Notes under the pieces: generated by a model
Told to the model about the DNA's origin: nothing
What the model saw: the letters and a program-made list of their open reading frames with translations, nothing else
The model's database searches: none
Position numbers and translations under genes: made by a program
Assembly (NCBI GenBank): GCA_025963815.1
Contig: JAOQAA010000476.1
Span: 1 to 5,194 of the forward strand
Direction: 5' to 3'
Source: Capsulimonas sp.
Lineage (GTDB): Bacteria; Armatimonadota; Armatimonadia; Armatimonadales; Capsulimonadaceae
Length of the DNA stretch: 5,194 nucleotides
Shown here: positions 4,717 through 5,194 of the stretch, piece by piece
Numbering within the stretch: position 1 is the stretch's first letter
Layout: each line of letters begins with the position of its first letter

Positions 4717-5194
4717 CTATACGAAATTACCGTCACTTTTATTCGCAAATCCTGAAATTATATGGATGTGTGTTAGCATAATCGGCGCCAACTCGCGCCA
4801 TGCGGCCCGCCGATGACTAATCATGTTTTTTTCTACAACGCTCATTTGGGACAATGTCAGATCGAAGCCATCAGGCATAAAAATCGGATCGTAACCGAAC
4901 CCCTGACTGCCAGCGGGCGTCCGAACGATACGTCCATGACAGAACCCTTCGCGCACTTCCAGAAGGCCGTCAGGCGTCGCCAGAGCCAGCGAACAGACGA
5001 AGTGCGCGCCGCGCTCGCCGGACTCAAGGCCCGACATTCGCTCCAGGATCGCCGCGTTCTTGTCGGTATCGCTGGCGTTTGCGCCGAGCCAGCGAGCGGA
5101 CTTCAGCCCCGGCCCGCCGTCCAGCGCGTCAATGCACAGACCGGAATCATCCGCGAGCGCCGAAAGCCCCGTCACTGAGGACGCGCTGCGGGCC
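4717..5194 (-). CDS. rdgB: XTP/dITP diphosphatase RdgB (HAM1 family), 5' end outside window
   Basis: This is the C-terminal 158 residues of a non-canonical purine NTP pyrophosphatase, which hydrolyses dITP, ITP and XTP to monophosphates and keeps deaminated bases out of nucleic acids. Family motifs are LADDSGL (catalytic/metal Asp) near the left edge, GGPGLKSARW, GFGYDPIF, and the C-terminal EKNMISHR. About 50 N-terminal residues, including the first nucleotide-binding motif, lie beyond the window edge. The frame stays open to the edge (ARSASSVTGLSALADDSG), so the GTG at 5175 is an internal Val codon, not a start. After the usual end near RELAPIML the protein continues about 18 residues (THIHIISGFANKSDGNFV), coded by AT-rich DNA. 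This tail is atypical and may be a stop-loss extension. It is upstream of the DUF948 gene on the same strand, but a separate promoter seems to intervene. Confidence 0.93.
   Translation of the reverse strand, partial: ARSASSVTGLSALADDSGLCIDALDGGPGLKSARWLGANASDTDKNAAILERMSGLESGERGAHFVCSLALATPDGLLEVREGFCHGRIVRTPAGSQGFGYDPIFMPDGFDLTLSQMSVVEKNMISHRRAAWRELAPIMLTHIHIISGFANKSDGNFV

Noticed and set aside
5173..5175. GTG at 5175 as the start of rdgB
   Set aside because: The frame remains open to the window edge, and about 50 conserved N-terminal residues would be missing if translation began there.
4813..5178. Plus-strand frame of 121 residues opposite rdgB
   Set aside because: It is antisense to conserved RdgB motifs and has no recognisable family features.

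Overview
The window (roughly 55-60 % G+C by eye) is a chromosomal segment made of housekeeping and general-stress genes. Six of the seven genes lie on the minus strand. I see no phage, transposon, plasmid, CRISPR, tRNA or rRNA signature. The gene content does not fix the phylum. A DUF948-YtxH pair is best known from Bacillota, and the heptose-kinase-like GHMP enzyme suggests a glycan- or LPS-making cell. A soil or surface bacterium of a less-studied phylum, such as Armatimonadota, is a low-confidence guess.

Layout from left to right. Positions 1-132 are non-coding DNA downstream of hflX and carry two strong GC hairpins that may belong to a dispersed repeat. Next come hflX (ribosome-splitting GTPase) and a GHMP-family sugar kinase. 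Both are on the minus strand, the kinase first, and they are probably co-transcribed from an extended -10 promoter at about 2450. A divergent intergenic region (2427-2590) also carries a canonical sigma70 promoter for ridA on the plus strand. After ridA, a 160-base intergenic region contains a 10-bp perfect long-range inverted repeat enclosing a long imperfect hairpin and ending at a T-run. It is either an elaborate terminator or a small structured RNA.

The right half holds three minus-strand genes in transcription order: a DUF948 membrane protein, a YtxH protein with a long LEA-like 11-mer repeat tail, and a KGG-repeat (GsiB/Em-like) protein with a C-terminal AT-hook-like motif. The first two are translationally close, because the ytxH Shine-Dalgarno lies in the last codons of the DUF948 gene. 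A GTTT-N-GGGTAT element resembling a sigma-B promoter lies upstream. The set looks like a stress or desiccation cassette comparable to the Bacillus ytxGH genes. The rightmost gene is the 3' part of rdgB (house-cleaning ITP/XTP pyrophosphatase), cut by the window edge and ending in an unusual AT-rich C-terminal extension.

The shared theme is protection and clean-up. HflX rescues stalled ribosomes, RidA destroys reactive enamines, RdgB removes damaged nucleotides, and the YtxH/KGG proteins are typical stress protectants. Apart from the likely operons this grouping is inference.
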